The notes under the pieces: generated by a model | The model's input: the letters and a program-made list of their open reading frames with translations, nothing else | What the model was told of the DNA's origin: nothing | Databases searched by the model: none | Source of the DNA: Acetobacter sp. UBA5411 | Lineage (GTDB): Bacteria; Pseudomonadota; Alphaproteobacteria; Acetobacterales; Acetobacteraceae | Direction of reading: 5' to 3' | Assembly: GCF_002409645.1 (NCBI RefSeq) | Contig: NZ_DHNR01000040.1 | Span: 1-10,530, forward strand | Length of the DNA stretch: 10,530 bases | Shown: positions 1 to 6,023 of the stretch, one piece after another | How the letters are laid out: every line of letters begins with the position of its first letter | How positions within the stretch are numbered: position 1 is the first letter of the stretch | Translations under genes and position numbers: made by a program

Positions 1-128
1 AGCGACTTTTTCAACAGAATTAGGGCGTAAGCGGACAGCCCGACCACGTCAGCCTAAGGTTGGCAAACACGCTTCAGCCTGTTTTTCTTCCTTCTGCTTT
101 CGACCCAACCCTCAGCAGGAGTCAGAAC
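1..128. other. Left-edge non-coding stretch, possible mobile-element remnant
   Basis: No gene is supported here. An open frame runs back from the ybaK-like gene to a TTG at 60, but its first 23 codons have no family counterpart and a good ribosome binding site lies further in. The opening bases, with a CTTTTTCAACAGAAT string at about 6-20, resemble the tail of some insertion sequences from memory. No terminal repeat or target duplication can be seen because the window begins here, so this is only a suggestion. Confidence 0.25.
117..121 (+). promoter_or_regulatory. Ribosome binding site that sets the YbaK start
   Basis: AGGAG lies 7 bases before the GTG at 129. It favours that GTG over the in-frame TTG at 60, which has no comparable site. 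The resulting protein length also fits the family. Confidence 0.7.
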
Positions 129-605
129 GTGACCAAAGAGACCGCCGCCACCGTATTTCTTGCGAAACAGGATGTACCGTACAGCCTGCATGAATACACC
201 TACGCACCGGAAGGTGGTCCCATCGGGATGCAGGCGGCAGAAGCGCTCGGTTCCAGCCCCGACAGCGTGCTAAAGACGCTAGTGGTCGAGATCGACAAGA
301 AACAGCCCGCCTGCGTGGTGGCGCCTGCACATCAGAAGCTCAATCTCAAGAAGGTCGCCGCTCTCTTCGGTGGACGCAATGCCCGCATGATGAGCCCGGA
401 AAAGGCGCATGATCTGACCGGCTATCAGTCGGGCGGCACATCTCCATTCGGGCAGACCACGCAGATTCCCGTTGTCATCTCGCAGGACGCGATGGAGCAG
501 GATCACGTCTATATCAACGCCGGCGATCAGGGTTTTGTTGTCCGTATCGCGCCAGCTGATGCGGTAAGACTATCCGATGCCAAGGTCGCAGACGTGGCGG
601 CGTAG
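129..605 (+). CDS. ybaK: YbaK/EbsC-family Cys-tRNA(Pro) deacylase
   Basis: A 158-residue cytoplasmic editing enzyme. Family knowledge: YbaK hydrolyses mischarged aminoacyl-tRNA, chiefly Cys-tRNA(Pro) made in error by prolyl-tRNA synthetase. The single YbaK/ProX-type domain fills the protein. The conserved lysine is in VLKTLV (Lys49), followed by the LNLKKVAALFG helix (about 71-81) and the signature GYQSGGTSPFGQ at about 98-109, which aligns with the GYLVGGISPLGQ region of E. coli YbaK. I chose the GTG at 129 because AGGAG sits 7 bases upstream and the length then matches E. coli YbaK (159 residues). A TTG at 60 would add 23 unsupported residues. It stands alone and converges on tag. The fold and family are clear; the exact substrate (Cys-tRNA(Pro) or another mischarged tRNA) is inferred. 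Confidence 0.88.
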   Translation: MTKETAATVFLAKQDVPYSLHEYTYAPEGGPIGMQAAEALGSSPDSVLKTLVVEIDKKQPACVVAPAHQKLNLKKVAALFGGRNARMMSPEKAHDLTGYQSGGTSPFGQTTQIPVVISQDAMEQDHVYINAGDQGFVVRIAPADAVRLSDAKVADVAA

Positions 606-633
606 TAAAAAGCCGCGTCAAACAAACCCAGGA

Positions 634-708
634 AAGTTTTTGGTGAAGTTTTTTTCCAAAAAGCTTCAGAAGACGTCGCCTTTAAAAAAAGGCGACACCC
701 AAAAACTT
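634..708. repeat. Three-way-junction intergenic repeat / bidirectional terminator
   Basis: This 75-bp element fills the gap between the convergent ybaK-like and tag genes. A 10-bp perfect outer stem (634-643 with 699-708) encloses two hairpins. Hairpin 1 pairs 645-654 with 658-667: ten pairs including one G-U, with a 3-base loop. Hairpin 2 pairs 675-683 with 688-696: nine perfect pairs, with an AAAA loop. The linkers are short (1, 7 and 2 bases), so the RNA can fold as a three-way junction. From memory, very similar AAGTTTTTGG...CCAAAAACTT units recur in intergenic regions of acetic acid bacteria; I could not check this. Position suggests a role in ending transcription or protecting 3' ends of both flanking genes. 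Confidence 0.7.
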
Positions 709-721
709 CTGCTTTCATGAC

Positions 722-1321
722 CTACTCCGGCACCCTAAACATCGCTCGCGCCGTATTCACCTTCTCTCGCGTCACGCAGCCCGGCGCGTGATCGTTGACC
801 AGTCCCATGGCCTGCATGAAGGCATACATCGTCGTCGGGCCGACAAATTTCCAGCCGCGCTTTTTCAGATCCTTTGACAGGGCGCGGGAAGCTGCCGTCT
901 CCGTCACTACTTCCGGAGCCGCCAACCGCTCAGGTTCGAAGCGCCACACATAGGCCGCTAGCGACCCTTCCTGCTTCACAAGTTCCAGCATCCGTTGGGC
1001 GTTGTTGATCGCGGCCTCGATTTTCCCGCGATGCCGCACAATCCCGGCATCGGACAGAAGTCGCTGCACATCGGCTTCATCAAATCGCGCGACACGTTCT
1101 GGATCGAAACCGGCAAAAGCGGCCCGGAACGCCTCCCGTTTGGCCAGAATGGTCCGCCAGCTCAGACCGGCCTGAAAGCCTTCCAGACAGAGTTTTTCAA
1201 ACAGACGCCGGTCATCGGAAACGGGAAACCCCCATTCATGATCGTGGTAGGCTTCATACTGTTCCGTCGCCGCGCACCAAGCGCAGCGCGGCTGTCCGTC
1301 CCGTCCTGCAACGGTCTGCAT
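722..1321 (-). CDS. tag: DNA-3-methyladenine glycosylase I
   Basis: Base-excision repair enzyme of 199 residues that removes 3-methyladenine from alkylated DNA. It aligns along its length with E. coli Tag. The zinc ligands are all present: Cys13, His26, His178 and Cys182 (Cys4, His17, His175 and Cys179 in E. coli). The proposed catalytic glutamate is Glu47 in CLEGFQAGLSW (Glu38 in E. coli). The signatures AYHDHEWG, DAGIVRHRGKI, LKKRGWKFVGPT and GLVNDHAPGC are visible. The start is the ATG at 1321, preceded by AGGAG 6 bases away. The same frame stays open far upstream, antisense to leuB, but that extension is not protein-like. The gene diverges from leuB across 93 bases and ends 13 bases from the folded repeat. 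It is slightly longer than E. coli Tag (187) at the N-terminus. Confidence 0.95.
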   Translation of the reverse strand: MQTVAGRDGQPRCAWCAATEQYEAYHDHEWGFPVSDDRRLFEKLCLEGFQAGLSWRTILAKREAFRAAFAGFDPERVARFDEADVQRLLSDAGIVRHRGKIEAAINNAQRMLELVKQEGSLAAYVWRFEPERLAAPEVVTETAASRALSKDLKKRGWKFVGPTTMYAFMQAMGLVNDHAPGCVTREKVNTARAMFRVPE

Positions 1322-1414
1322 CCACTTCTCCTGCCCTGTTCGGTTCGGCTTACATTGAAACAGGACCGTCCCACTGATAAGCACGCCTGACATAACAGGA
1401 CACCGGAGATTGTC

Positions 1415-2524
1415 ATGAGTGCCAGGAAACTGCTGATCCTCCCGGGCGACGGCATCGGCCCCGAAGTCATGCGCGAAGTGGCGCGCGTCACCGCATGGCT
1501 CAGCCGCAAGCGCGGCATCACGTTCGACGTCTCCGAAGACCTTGTCGGCGGCGCATCGCTGGCCGAATACGGCACGCCGATCCGCGAGGAAGTCATCCAG
1601 AAGGCCCACGAGGCTGACGCCGTGCTGTTCGGCTCCGTGGGCGACCCGAAGTGGAATAATGTCGGCTTCGACAAGCGCCCCGAGCTGGCCATTCTCAAGC
1701 TGCGTCAGGAACTCGGCCTGTTCGCCAACCTGCGCCCGGCCAAGGTGTTCGACGCGCTTGTGGACGCCTCCACGCTCAAGCCGGAGGTCGTGAAGGGCCT
1801 CGACATCATGATCGTCCGTGAGAGCACGGGCGGCATCTATTTCGGTGACCCTCGCGGCATCGAGACGCTGCCGAACGGCGAGAAGCGCGGCATCAACACC
1901 GAAGTCTACACAACGCACGAGATCGAGCGCGTCGGTCGCATCGCCTTCGAGATGGCCCGCAAGCGCCAGAACAGCGTCTGCTCTGTCGAGAAGCACAATG
2001 TCATGGAAAGCGGCCTGCTGTGGAAAGAGGTCATCACCGATCTCCACGCCCGCGAATATTCCGACGTGACGCTGTCGCACATGCTGGCCGACAACTGCGC
2101 CATGCAGCTGGTTCGTAACCCGCGCCAGTTTGATGTGATCGTCACCGGCAACCTGTTCGGCGACGTTCTGTCCGATCTGGCGTCCATGCTGACCGGCAGC
2201 CTCGGCATGCTGCCGTCCGCTACGCTGGGTGCGAAGCACTCCGATGGTCGCATGCCTGCGCTCTATGAGCCAATCCATGGCAGCGCGCCAGACATCGCTG
2301 GCAAGGGCATCGCCAATCCTATCGCGCAGATCCTCTCGCTGGCGATGCTGCTGCGTTACTCCTTCGATCTCGAAACAGAAGCCACGATGATCGAGAACGC
2401 GGTCTCGGCCGTGCTGGCGACAGGTCTGCGGACTGCCGACATCATGAGCGAAGGCAAGGCTCGCGTCGGCACCGACGTCATGGGCGAGGCGATTGTCCGC
2501 GAGCTGGACAAGCTGGCTGACTGA
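1415..2524 (+). CDS. leuB: 3-isopropylmalate dehydrogenase
   Basis: Cytoplasmic NAD-dependent enzyme of leucine biosynthesis that oxidises and decarboxylates 3-isopropylmalate to 2-oxoisocaproate. The length of 369 residues is usual for bacterial LeuB. Visible motifs are GDGIGPEV (11-18), RESTGGIYFG (135-144) with catalytic Tyr142, VEKHNVME with catalytic Lys193, metal-binding Asp226, Asp250 and Asp254 (ADNCAMQL and NLFGDVLSD), and YEPIHGSAPDIAGKGIANP near the C-terminus, which carries nucleotide-binding features. The pattern fits LeuB rather than isocitrate or tartrate dehydrogenase. The ATG has GGAG 6 bases upstream. No leuA, leuC or leuD lies nearby, so leuB appears to be transcribed alone, divergently from tag, and is followed by a strong inverted repeat. 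No leader peptide or T-box is apparent. Confidence 0.97.
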   Translation: MSARKLLILPGDGIGPEVMREVARVTAWLSRKRGITFDVSEDLVGGASLAEYGTPIREEVIQKAHEADAVLFGSVGDPKWNNVGFDKRPELAILKLRQELGLFANLRPAKVFDALVDASTLKPEVVKGLDIMIVRESTGGIYFGDPRGIETLPNGEKRGINTEVYTTHEIERVGRIAFEMARKRQNSVCSVEKHNVMESGLLWKEVITDLHAREYSDVTLSHMLADNCAMQLVRNPRQFDVIVTGNLFGDVLSDLASMLTGSLGMLPSATLGAKHSDGRMPALYEPIHGSAPDIAGKGIANPIAQILSLAMLLRYSFDLETEATMIENAVSAVLATGLRTADIMSEGKARVGTDVMGEAIVRELDKLAD

Positions 2525-2534
2525 GGTCTGGAAA

Positions 2535-2572
2535 CAGGAAAGTTTCAGCGGCACTGTGCTGAAACTTTCCTG
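2535..2572 (+). terminator. leuB downstream hairpin (15-bp perfect stem)
   Basis: Arms 2535-2549 and 2558-2572 are perfect 15-base complements around an 8-base loop, starting 11 bases after the leuB stop. There is no T-run after the stem, so this is not a classical intrinsic terminator. It may act as a U-tract-less terminator, as a block to 3' exonuclease, or together with Rho. Confidence 0.65.
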
Positions 2573-2722
2573 AAGTCTCGGCGGTTCTGCGGTCCACGGA
2601 CAGGATGACAGGCGACCACCCACTGCGCTTCTGAATGGCAGTCATGCTTTAGAGGTGTTCTGCCTCACGTTGGTCCTCGCTAGAAAACATTCCCATCAGA
2701 CAGACGCTGTGAGGAATGGACG

Positions 2723-3238
2723 ATGACAACGACATGGGGTGATTTTCAGGCAATCATCCAGCTTTCAGCCGGATTGAATGTCGCCATCCTCAGCTTTGTC
2801 GATATCAGTATTCCTGCCATCAAGGAGCGCCGTCACGTCTTCACCAAGGCGCGGCAGGAACTCGATATCTATCGCAAGAACCCTCACAAGATCACCGCCG
2901 AGGACAAGGCGGCGCATGCCGACAAGGTGGGAGAGATCGACCGCCAGCTATTCGATCTCTGGCACGAAACCTCTGACTTCGAGCAGGTTGAGGATTCAAT
3001 GCTCAAGACCACAGGGGTATTCGGTCTGCTCGGAGCAATCCTGAGCATCAGTCTGCTCTGGTATTCAGGCGTCCGTTACGACACCACCCTGTCTCCGTTT
3101 GGCATGGTGCTGACGCTGGCGTCCTTTCTGTCCCTGTTCGCCGCCTTCTGCGTGAATTTCTTCACGGCCTTTCGCGCCACGCACTACACGAAACGCTGCA
3201 ATACCCTGCGGCAAAAGATGCGCGAGACGCTGAAGTAA
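2723..3238 (+). CDS. Hypothetical three-helix membrane protein
   Basis: I do not recognise this 171-residue protein. Three hydrophobic segments are visible: about 8-28, 97-116 and 126-148. Between the first and second lies a charged, probably helical stretch (about 33-95) rich in Lys, Glu, Asp and His. The C-terminal tail (about 151-171) is basic. One plausible topology is an inner-membrane protein with a cytoplasmic helical loop between helix 1 and a helix 2-3 hairpin. There is no signal peptide cleavage site, catalytic motif or cysteine cluster. The ATG at 2723 has GAGGAA 6 bases upstream. It stands alone between leuB and the convergent ycaC, so context gives no function. Codon usage looks like its neighbours, which supports a real gene. 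Confidence 0.75.
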   Translation: MTTTWGDFQAIIQLSAGLNVAILSFVDISIPAIKERRHVFTKARQELDIYRKNPHKITAEDKAAHADKVGEIDRQLFDLWHETSDFEQVEDSMLKTTGVFGLLGAILSISLLWYSGVRYDTTLSPFGMVLTLASFLSLFAAFCVNFFTAFRATHYTKRCNTLRQKMRETLK

Positions 3239-3295
3239 GGGACATTTTTCACTAATCTGCTCGTTGAAGATACCTCGATATGCAGGAGAATTTTC

Positions 3296-3331
3296 GGCTG
3301 GTTTCAGTGTAACGACATCCTGAAACCAGCC
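3296..3331. terminator. Convergent hairpin between membrane gene and ycaC
   Basis: Perfect 12-base arms (3296-3307 and 3320-3331) flank a 12-base loop. The hairpin lies 57 bases after the membrane-protein stop and 58 bases beyond the ycaC stop on the other strand, so it could serve both genes. No U-tract follows on either strand. Confidence 0.6.
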
Positions 3332-3375
3332 AGAACAACCTCACCCTTCCCCACTCAACGCGCCACTACCGGACA

Positions 3376-3401
3376 AGCAGGACTCAATGTCACGTCCTGC
3401 T
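3376..3401 (-). terminator. Small hairpin straddling the ycaC stop codon
   Basis: Perfect 8-base arms AGCAGGAC (3376-3383) and GTCCTGCT (3394-3401) enclose a 10-base loop that contains the TGA stop of ycaC (3390-3392). It may add to 3'-end formation with the hairpin at 3296-3331. A short stem like this could also be chance. Confidence 0.35.
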
Positions 3402-4010
3402 CTGCGTGTAGGATGTGATCAGGTTCCGATAATCAGGGATATGATTGGACAGAAGAGTTCCAAGTCCTTCCACGTCATTTCGCCAATCCCGATGCAACTC
3501 ACATGCCACGCCAAACCACGTCATCAGCTGCGCGCCTGCCGCTTCCATGCGGCTCCAGGCAGCATCACGGGTCATGGAATTGAAAGTGCCGGAAGCATCC
3601 GTCACGACGAAAACCTCGTAGTCTTCAGCAAGAGCAGACAGAACCGGGAAAGCCACACAGACTTCGGTCACCACTCCGGCAATGAGAAGCTGCTTTTTGC
3701 CTGTAGCCTTTATCGCATCGACAAAATCGGAGTTGTCCCAGGCATTGATCTGCCCCGGGCGGGCGATGAACGGCGCATCCGGGAATATTTCCTTGAGTTC
3801 AGGCACGATCGGACCATTGGGTCCATCTTCAAAACTCGTCGTCAGAATGGTCGGCAATTTGAAATAGTGCGCCAGATCTGCCAGCGCCAGAACATTGTTC
3901 TTGAACTTGTCAGGGTCGATATCGCGAACAAGCGAGAGCAATCCTGTCTGGTGATCGACGAGCAGGACGGCAGCATTGTCTTTATCAAGACGCACATAAG
4001 GTTTGTTCAT
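3390..4010 (-). CDS. ycaC: YcaC-type isochorismatase-family hydrolase
   Basis: A 206-residue cysteine hydrolase of the isochorismatase-like superfamily. It matches E. coli YcaC (208 residues) from memory almost end to end, including the segments KPYVRLDK, LLVDHQ, PTILTTSFE, FIARPGQINAWDN, AGVVTEVCVAF, TWFGVACELHRDWRND and NHIPDYRN. The likely catalytic residues are Asp19, Arg84 (where many relatives have Lys) and nucleophile Cys118. YcaC proteins form cytoplasmic multimeric rings, and their natural substrate is not settled. The ATG at 4010 has GGAGG 7 bases upstream. It is the second gene of a minus-strand unit, 74 bases after the pirin gene with a strong hairpin between. Family assignment is firm; a metabolic role cannot be given. 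Confidence 0.93.
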   Translation of the reverse strand: MNKPYVRLDKDNAAVLLVDHQTGLLSLVRDIDPDKFKNNVLALADLAHYFKLPTILTTSFEDGPNGPIVPELKEIFPDAPFIARPGQINAWDNSDFVDAIKATGKKQLLIAGVVTEVCVAFPVLSALAEDYEVFVVTDASGTFNSMTRDAAWSRMEAAGAQLMTWFGVACELHRDWRNDVEGLGTLLSNHIPDYRNLITSYTQSRT

Positions 4011-4036
4011 GTCAGATCCTCCATTTGTTCAGGAAA

Positions 4037-4072
4037 GGCAGGTCCTCGCCATGTCTCAAACGAGGACCTGCC
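4037..4072 (-). terminator. Intercistronic GC-rich hairpin between pirin and ycaC
   Basis: Perfect 12-base arms (4037-4048 and 4061-4072) flank a 12-base loop. On the minus strand the hairpin begins 12 bases after the pirin stop codon, is followed only by TTT, and lies 14 bases before the ycaC ribosome binding site. It could partly terminate transcription, or protect the upstream pirin message, and so set unequal levels of the two proteins. Confidence 0.55.
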
Positions 4073-4084
4073 CGAGAGTATATT

Positions 4085-4951
4085 TCAGGCAATGACACCG
4101 AACCGACCGGCCCGCACATCGCTGACTGCCTGATGAATTTCTTCCTCCGTATTCATGACGAAGGGCCCATATCCGACGATCGGTTCATTCAACGGTTCGC
4201 CGGTCAGGATCAGGAAGCTCGATTCAACCGACGCCTGCACGGATATCTGCGTTCCCGTCGTCCCCAGCAGAAGAAACTGGGCGCTGCCCAACTCTTCCGT
4301 ACCGTTCACGATCAGCTTTCCTTCCAGCGAGACGATGGCGCTGTTGTGCCCCTCCGGGACATCGAGCGTGACGTGTCCGCCCTGATGCAGAACACCGTCC
4401 CACACGTTCAGGGGGGAAAAGATCCGGGCCGGTCCATGAGTGGCGTCATACTCTCCAGCGATGATGCGCAGAAACCCGGCGTCATCAGGCAGCTTCACAA
4501 CCGGAATGTCGGTAGAAAGCAGTGTCTGATAGGCAGCAGGCGTTCCCTTGTCCTTTGCCGGGAGGTTGACCCAGAGCTGAACCATGCGGAACGGGCCGCC
4601 AGATTTTGCATAGGCCGGAGAGTGATACTCCTCATGCTGGATACCGCGACCGGCGGTCATCCACTGCACATCCCCCGGCCCGATCACACCCCCTGCGCCG
4701 GAAGAGTCGCGATGCTCGACTTCTCCGTCATAAACGATTGTGACCGTTTCAAAGCCCTTGTGCGGATGCTCCCCTACTCCACGGCGAGACTCTGTTGGCT
4801 GAAACTGATGGGGGCCAGCATAGTCCAGCAACAGAAACGGACTCAGATGCTTACCGAACTCACTGTAGGAAAACAGGGAACGAACGGGAAAACCGTCCCC
4901 AACCCAGTGGCCGCGATCATTGCCGTAGCGGCCAAGAATCTGTTTCTGCAT
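4085..4951 (-). CDS. Pirin-family bicupin protein
   Basis: A 288-residue cupin protein of the pirin family. The metal-binding residues are His62 and His64 in GEHPHKGFETVT, then His106 and Glu108 in GIQHEEY, matching His56, His58, His101 and Glu103 of human pirin. The N-terminal cupin spans roughly 20-125 and the C-terminal pirin domain roughly 160-275. Bacterial members such as E. coli YhhW have quercetin 2,3-dioxygenase activity; the physiological substrate here is unknown. I chose the ATG at 4951 because AGGAG lies 7 bases upstream. An in-frame ATG at 4966 would place that binding site inside the coding region. The gene heads the unit with ycaC and is divergent from the LysR gene, whose product probably regulates it. 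Confidence 0.92.
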   Translation of the reverse strand: MQKQILGRYGNDRGHWVGDGFPVRSLFSYSEFGKHLSPFLLLDYAGPHQFQPTESRRGVGEHPHKGFETVTIVYDGEVEHRDSSGAGGVIGPGDVQWMTAGRGIQHEEYHSPAYAKSGGPFRMVQLWVNLPAKDKGTPAAYQTLLSTDIPVVKLPDDAGFLRIIAGEYDATHGPARIFSPLNVWDGVLHQGGHVTLDVPEGHNSAIVSLEGKLIVNGTEELGSAQFLLLGTTGTQISVQASVESSFLILTGEPLNEPIVGYGPFVMNTEEEIHQAVSDVRAGRFGVIA

Positions 4952-4958
4952 GGCTCTG

Positions 4959-4963
4959 CTCCT
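4959..4963 (-). promoter_or_regulatory. Ribosome binding site that sets the pirin start
   Basis: AGGAG on the minus strand is 7 bases from the ATG at 4951. It overlaps the codons that would follow the alternative ATG at 4966, so the shorter protein is preferred. Confidence 0.65.
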
Positions 4964-4979
4964 CATTCTCTTGAGAGCG

Positions 4980-5008
4980 AATATGTGACGATCTGATCGT
5001 CTTCTGAA
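4980..5008 (-). promoter_or_regulatory. Candidate promoter of the pirin-ycaC unit
   Basis: On the minus strand TTCAGA (5003-5008) and CATATT (4980-4985) are separated by 17 bases. Each matches the sigma-70 consensus at 4 of 6 positions. Transcription would start near 4973, about 20 bases before the pirin ATG. The spacer contains the palindrome at 4987-5001, so a protein bound there could block or remodel the promoter. This is inference from base matching only. Confidence 0.35.
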
Positions 5009-5030
5009 GATTGTCGGATCGAACGATCCG
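4987..5030. promoter_or_regulatory. Three adjacent palindromes, probable LysR-type operator
   Basis: Three perfect palindromes lie between the divergent pirin and LysR genes: GACGATC-T-GATCGTC (4987-5001), TCTTC-T-GAAGA (5000-5010) and CGGATCG-AA-CGATCCG (5015-5030). The first and third share the GATCG half-site motif. LysR-type proteins usually bind two such sites around a divergent promoter, commonly with a T-N11-A core, so this is the likely binding region for the regulator encoded at 5047. The palindromes are directly visible; their binding partner is inferred. Confidence 0.55.
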
Positions 5031-5046
5031 TTCTACTGACAGGACG

Positions 5047-5964
5047 ATGCGGGATCTCAACGATTTCTATTATTTCGTGCAGGTGGTACGACACGGCGGT
5101 TTTTCTGCCGCGGCAAGAGCGACCGGCCTACAAAAATCGCTTCTGAGTCGCCGGATTCAGCTTATGGAAGAACGCCTGAACACGCGGCTCATCCAACGGT
5201 CTTCACGCCATTTCAAAATTACGGAAATCGGCAGTCGGTTTTATGAGCATTGCGTCGCCCTGCTTGAGGAAGCCGATCTGGCGGAGCGCTCCGTCGCAGA
5301 ACTGCAAAGCGAACCGTGCGGCGTGATTCGTCTGAGCTGTCCTGTGGCCCTGCTCAATTTCCAGTTCGGGGCGCTGCTGGCACGCTTCATGCAGAAATAC
5401 CCGGCTGTCACGGTGCATCTTGAAAGCACCAACCGACGCGTTGATGTGCTGAAGGAAGGGTTTGACCTTGCCATTCGCGTGCGCTTTCCGCCGCTTGAGA
5501 CGTCTGACCTCGTCATGCGCGTTTTCGATACAAGCACCCAATGTCTCGTCGCCGCCCCGGAACTCCTGACAAGTCCCTTGACGTCTCCCGCCGATCTCGG
5601 CGCGTTCCCCAGCATGGACTTCCATACCGGTCCCGGCGCTCACTCCTGGATTCTGGAAAGTCAGGACGGGCAGACAGCCACCGTTTTTCATGAGCCGAGG
5701 TTTGTCACGGATGACATGGCGGTTCTGCGTGAGGCCGCGCTTGTGGGCAACGGCATCGTGCAACTCCCCACAATGATGGTCTGGAAGGACATCAAGGCAG
5801 GAAAACTGGTCTCTCTCCTGCCCAACTGGCACCCTCGCGCCGGCATCATTCATGCCGTTTTTCCCTCAAAACGAGGTGTCATCCCTGCTCTCAGGGCGCT
5901 CCTCGATTTTCTGGCTCATGAATGCGCGGTGCAGCGGCAGCAGATCAGCAAGGCGATCCTGTAG
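5047..5964 (+). CDS. LysR-type transcriptional regulator
   Basis: A 305-residue regulator. The N-terminal winged helix-turn-helix spans about 3-62 (DLNDFYYFVQVVRHGGFSAA, then RATGLQKSLLSRRI and LNTRLIQRSSRHF). The LysR substrate-binding domain covers about 85-295 (VIRLSCPVALL, LEGFDLAIRVR-like segment, LVAAPELL, GNGIVQLP). The ATG at 5047 gives the standard LysR N-terminus. Its Shine-Dalgarno is poor, with AGGA only 2 bases upstream. A TTG at 5011 would add 12 residues but lies next to the operator-like palindromes. The gene diverges from pirin-ycaC, the usual arrangement for a LysR protein controlling its neighbour and itself. The inducer is unknown. It converges on the FUSC gene. Confidence 0.92.
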   Translation: MRDLNDFYYFVQVVRHGGFSAAARATGLQKSLLSRRIQLMEERLNTRLIQRSSRHFKITEIGSRFYEHCVALLEEADLAERSVAELQSEPCGVIRLSCPVALLNFQFGALLARFMQKYPAVTVHLESTNRRVDVLKEGFDLAIRVRFPPLETSDLVMRVFDTSTQCLVAAPELLTSPLTSPADLGAFPSMDFHTGPGAHSWILESQDGQTATVFHEPRFVTDDMAVLREAALVGNGIVQLPTMMVWKDIKAGKLVSLLPNWHPRAGIIHAVFPSKRGVIPALRALLDFLAHECAVQRQQISKAIL

Positions 5965-6023
5965 TTTTCTGCCTGAAAGAGAGAACTAGTGATCTGAAAA
6001 ACAGGCAATGAGCCTTGAGCAGA

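Noticed and set aside
60..128. N-terminal extension of the YbaK protein from a TTG at 60
   Set aside because: It has no ribosome binding site or family counterpart, whereas the GTG at 129 has AGGAG at ideal spacing and gives the standard length.
1322..2623. A long minus-strand open frame that continues upstream of tag, antisense to the whole of leuB
   Set aside because: The tag start at 1321 has a good ribosome binding site and the correct family N-terminus. The upstream translation is low-complexity, rich in Ala, Asp, His and Gln, with no family features. This is expected on the strand opposite a G+C-rich gene.
3387..4996. Two long plus-strand open frames opposite ycaC and pirin
   Set aside because: They are antisense shadows. 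Their translations show no domain and they overlap clear, conserved genes on the other strand.
5011..5046. TTG at 5011 as the LysR start
   Set aside because: The added 12 residues do not match the usual LysR N-terminus and the codons overlap the operator-like palindrome at 5015-5030. The ATG at 5047 gives the family start, though its ribosome binding site is weak.
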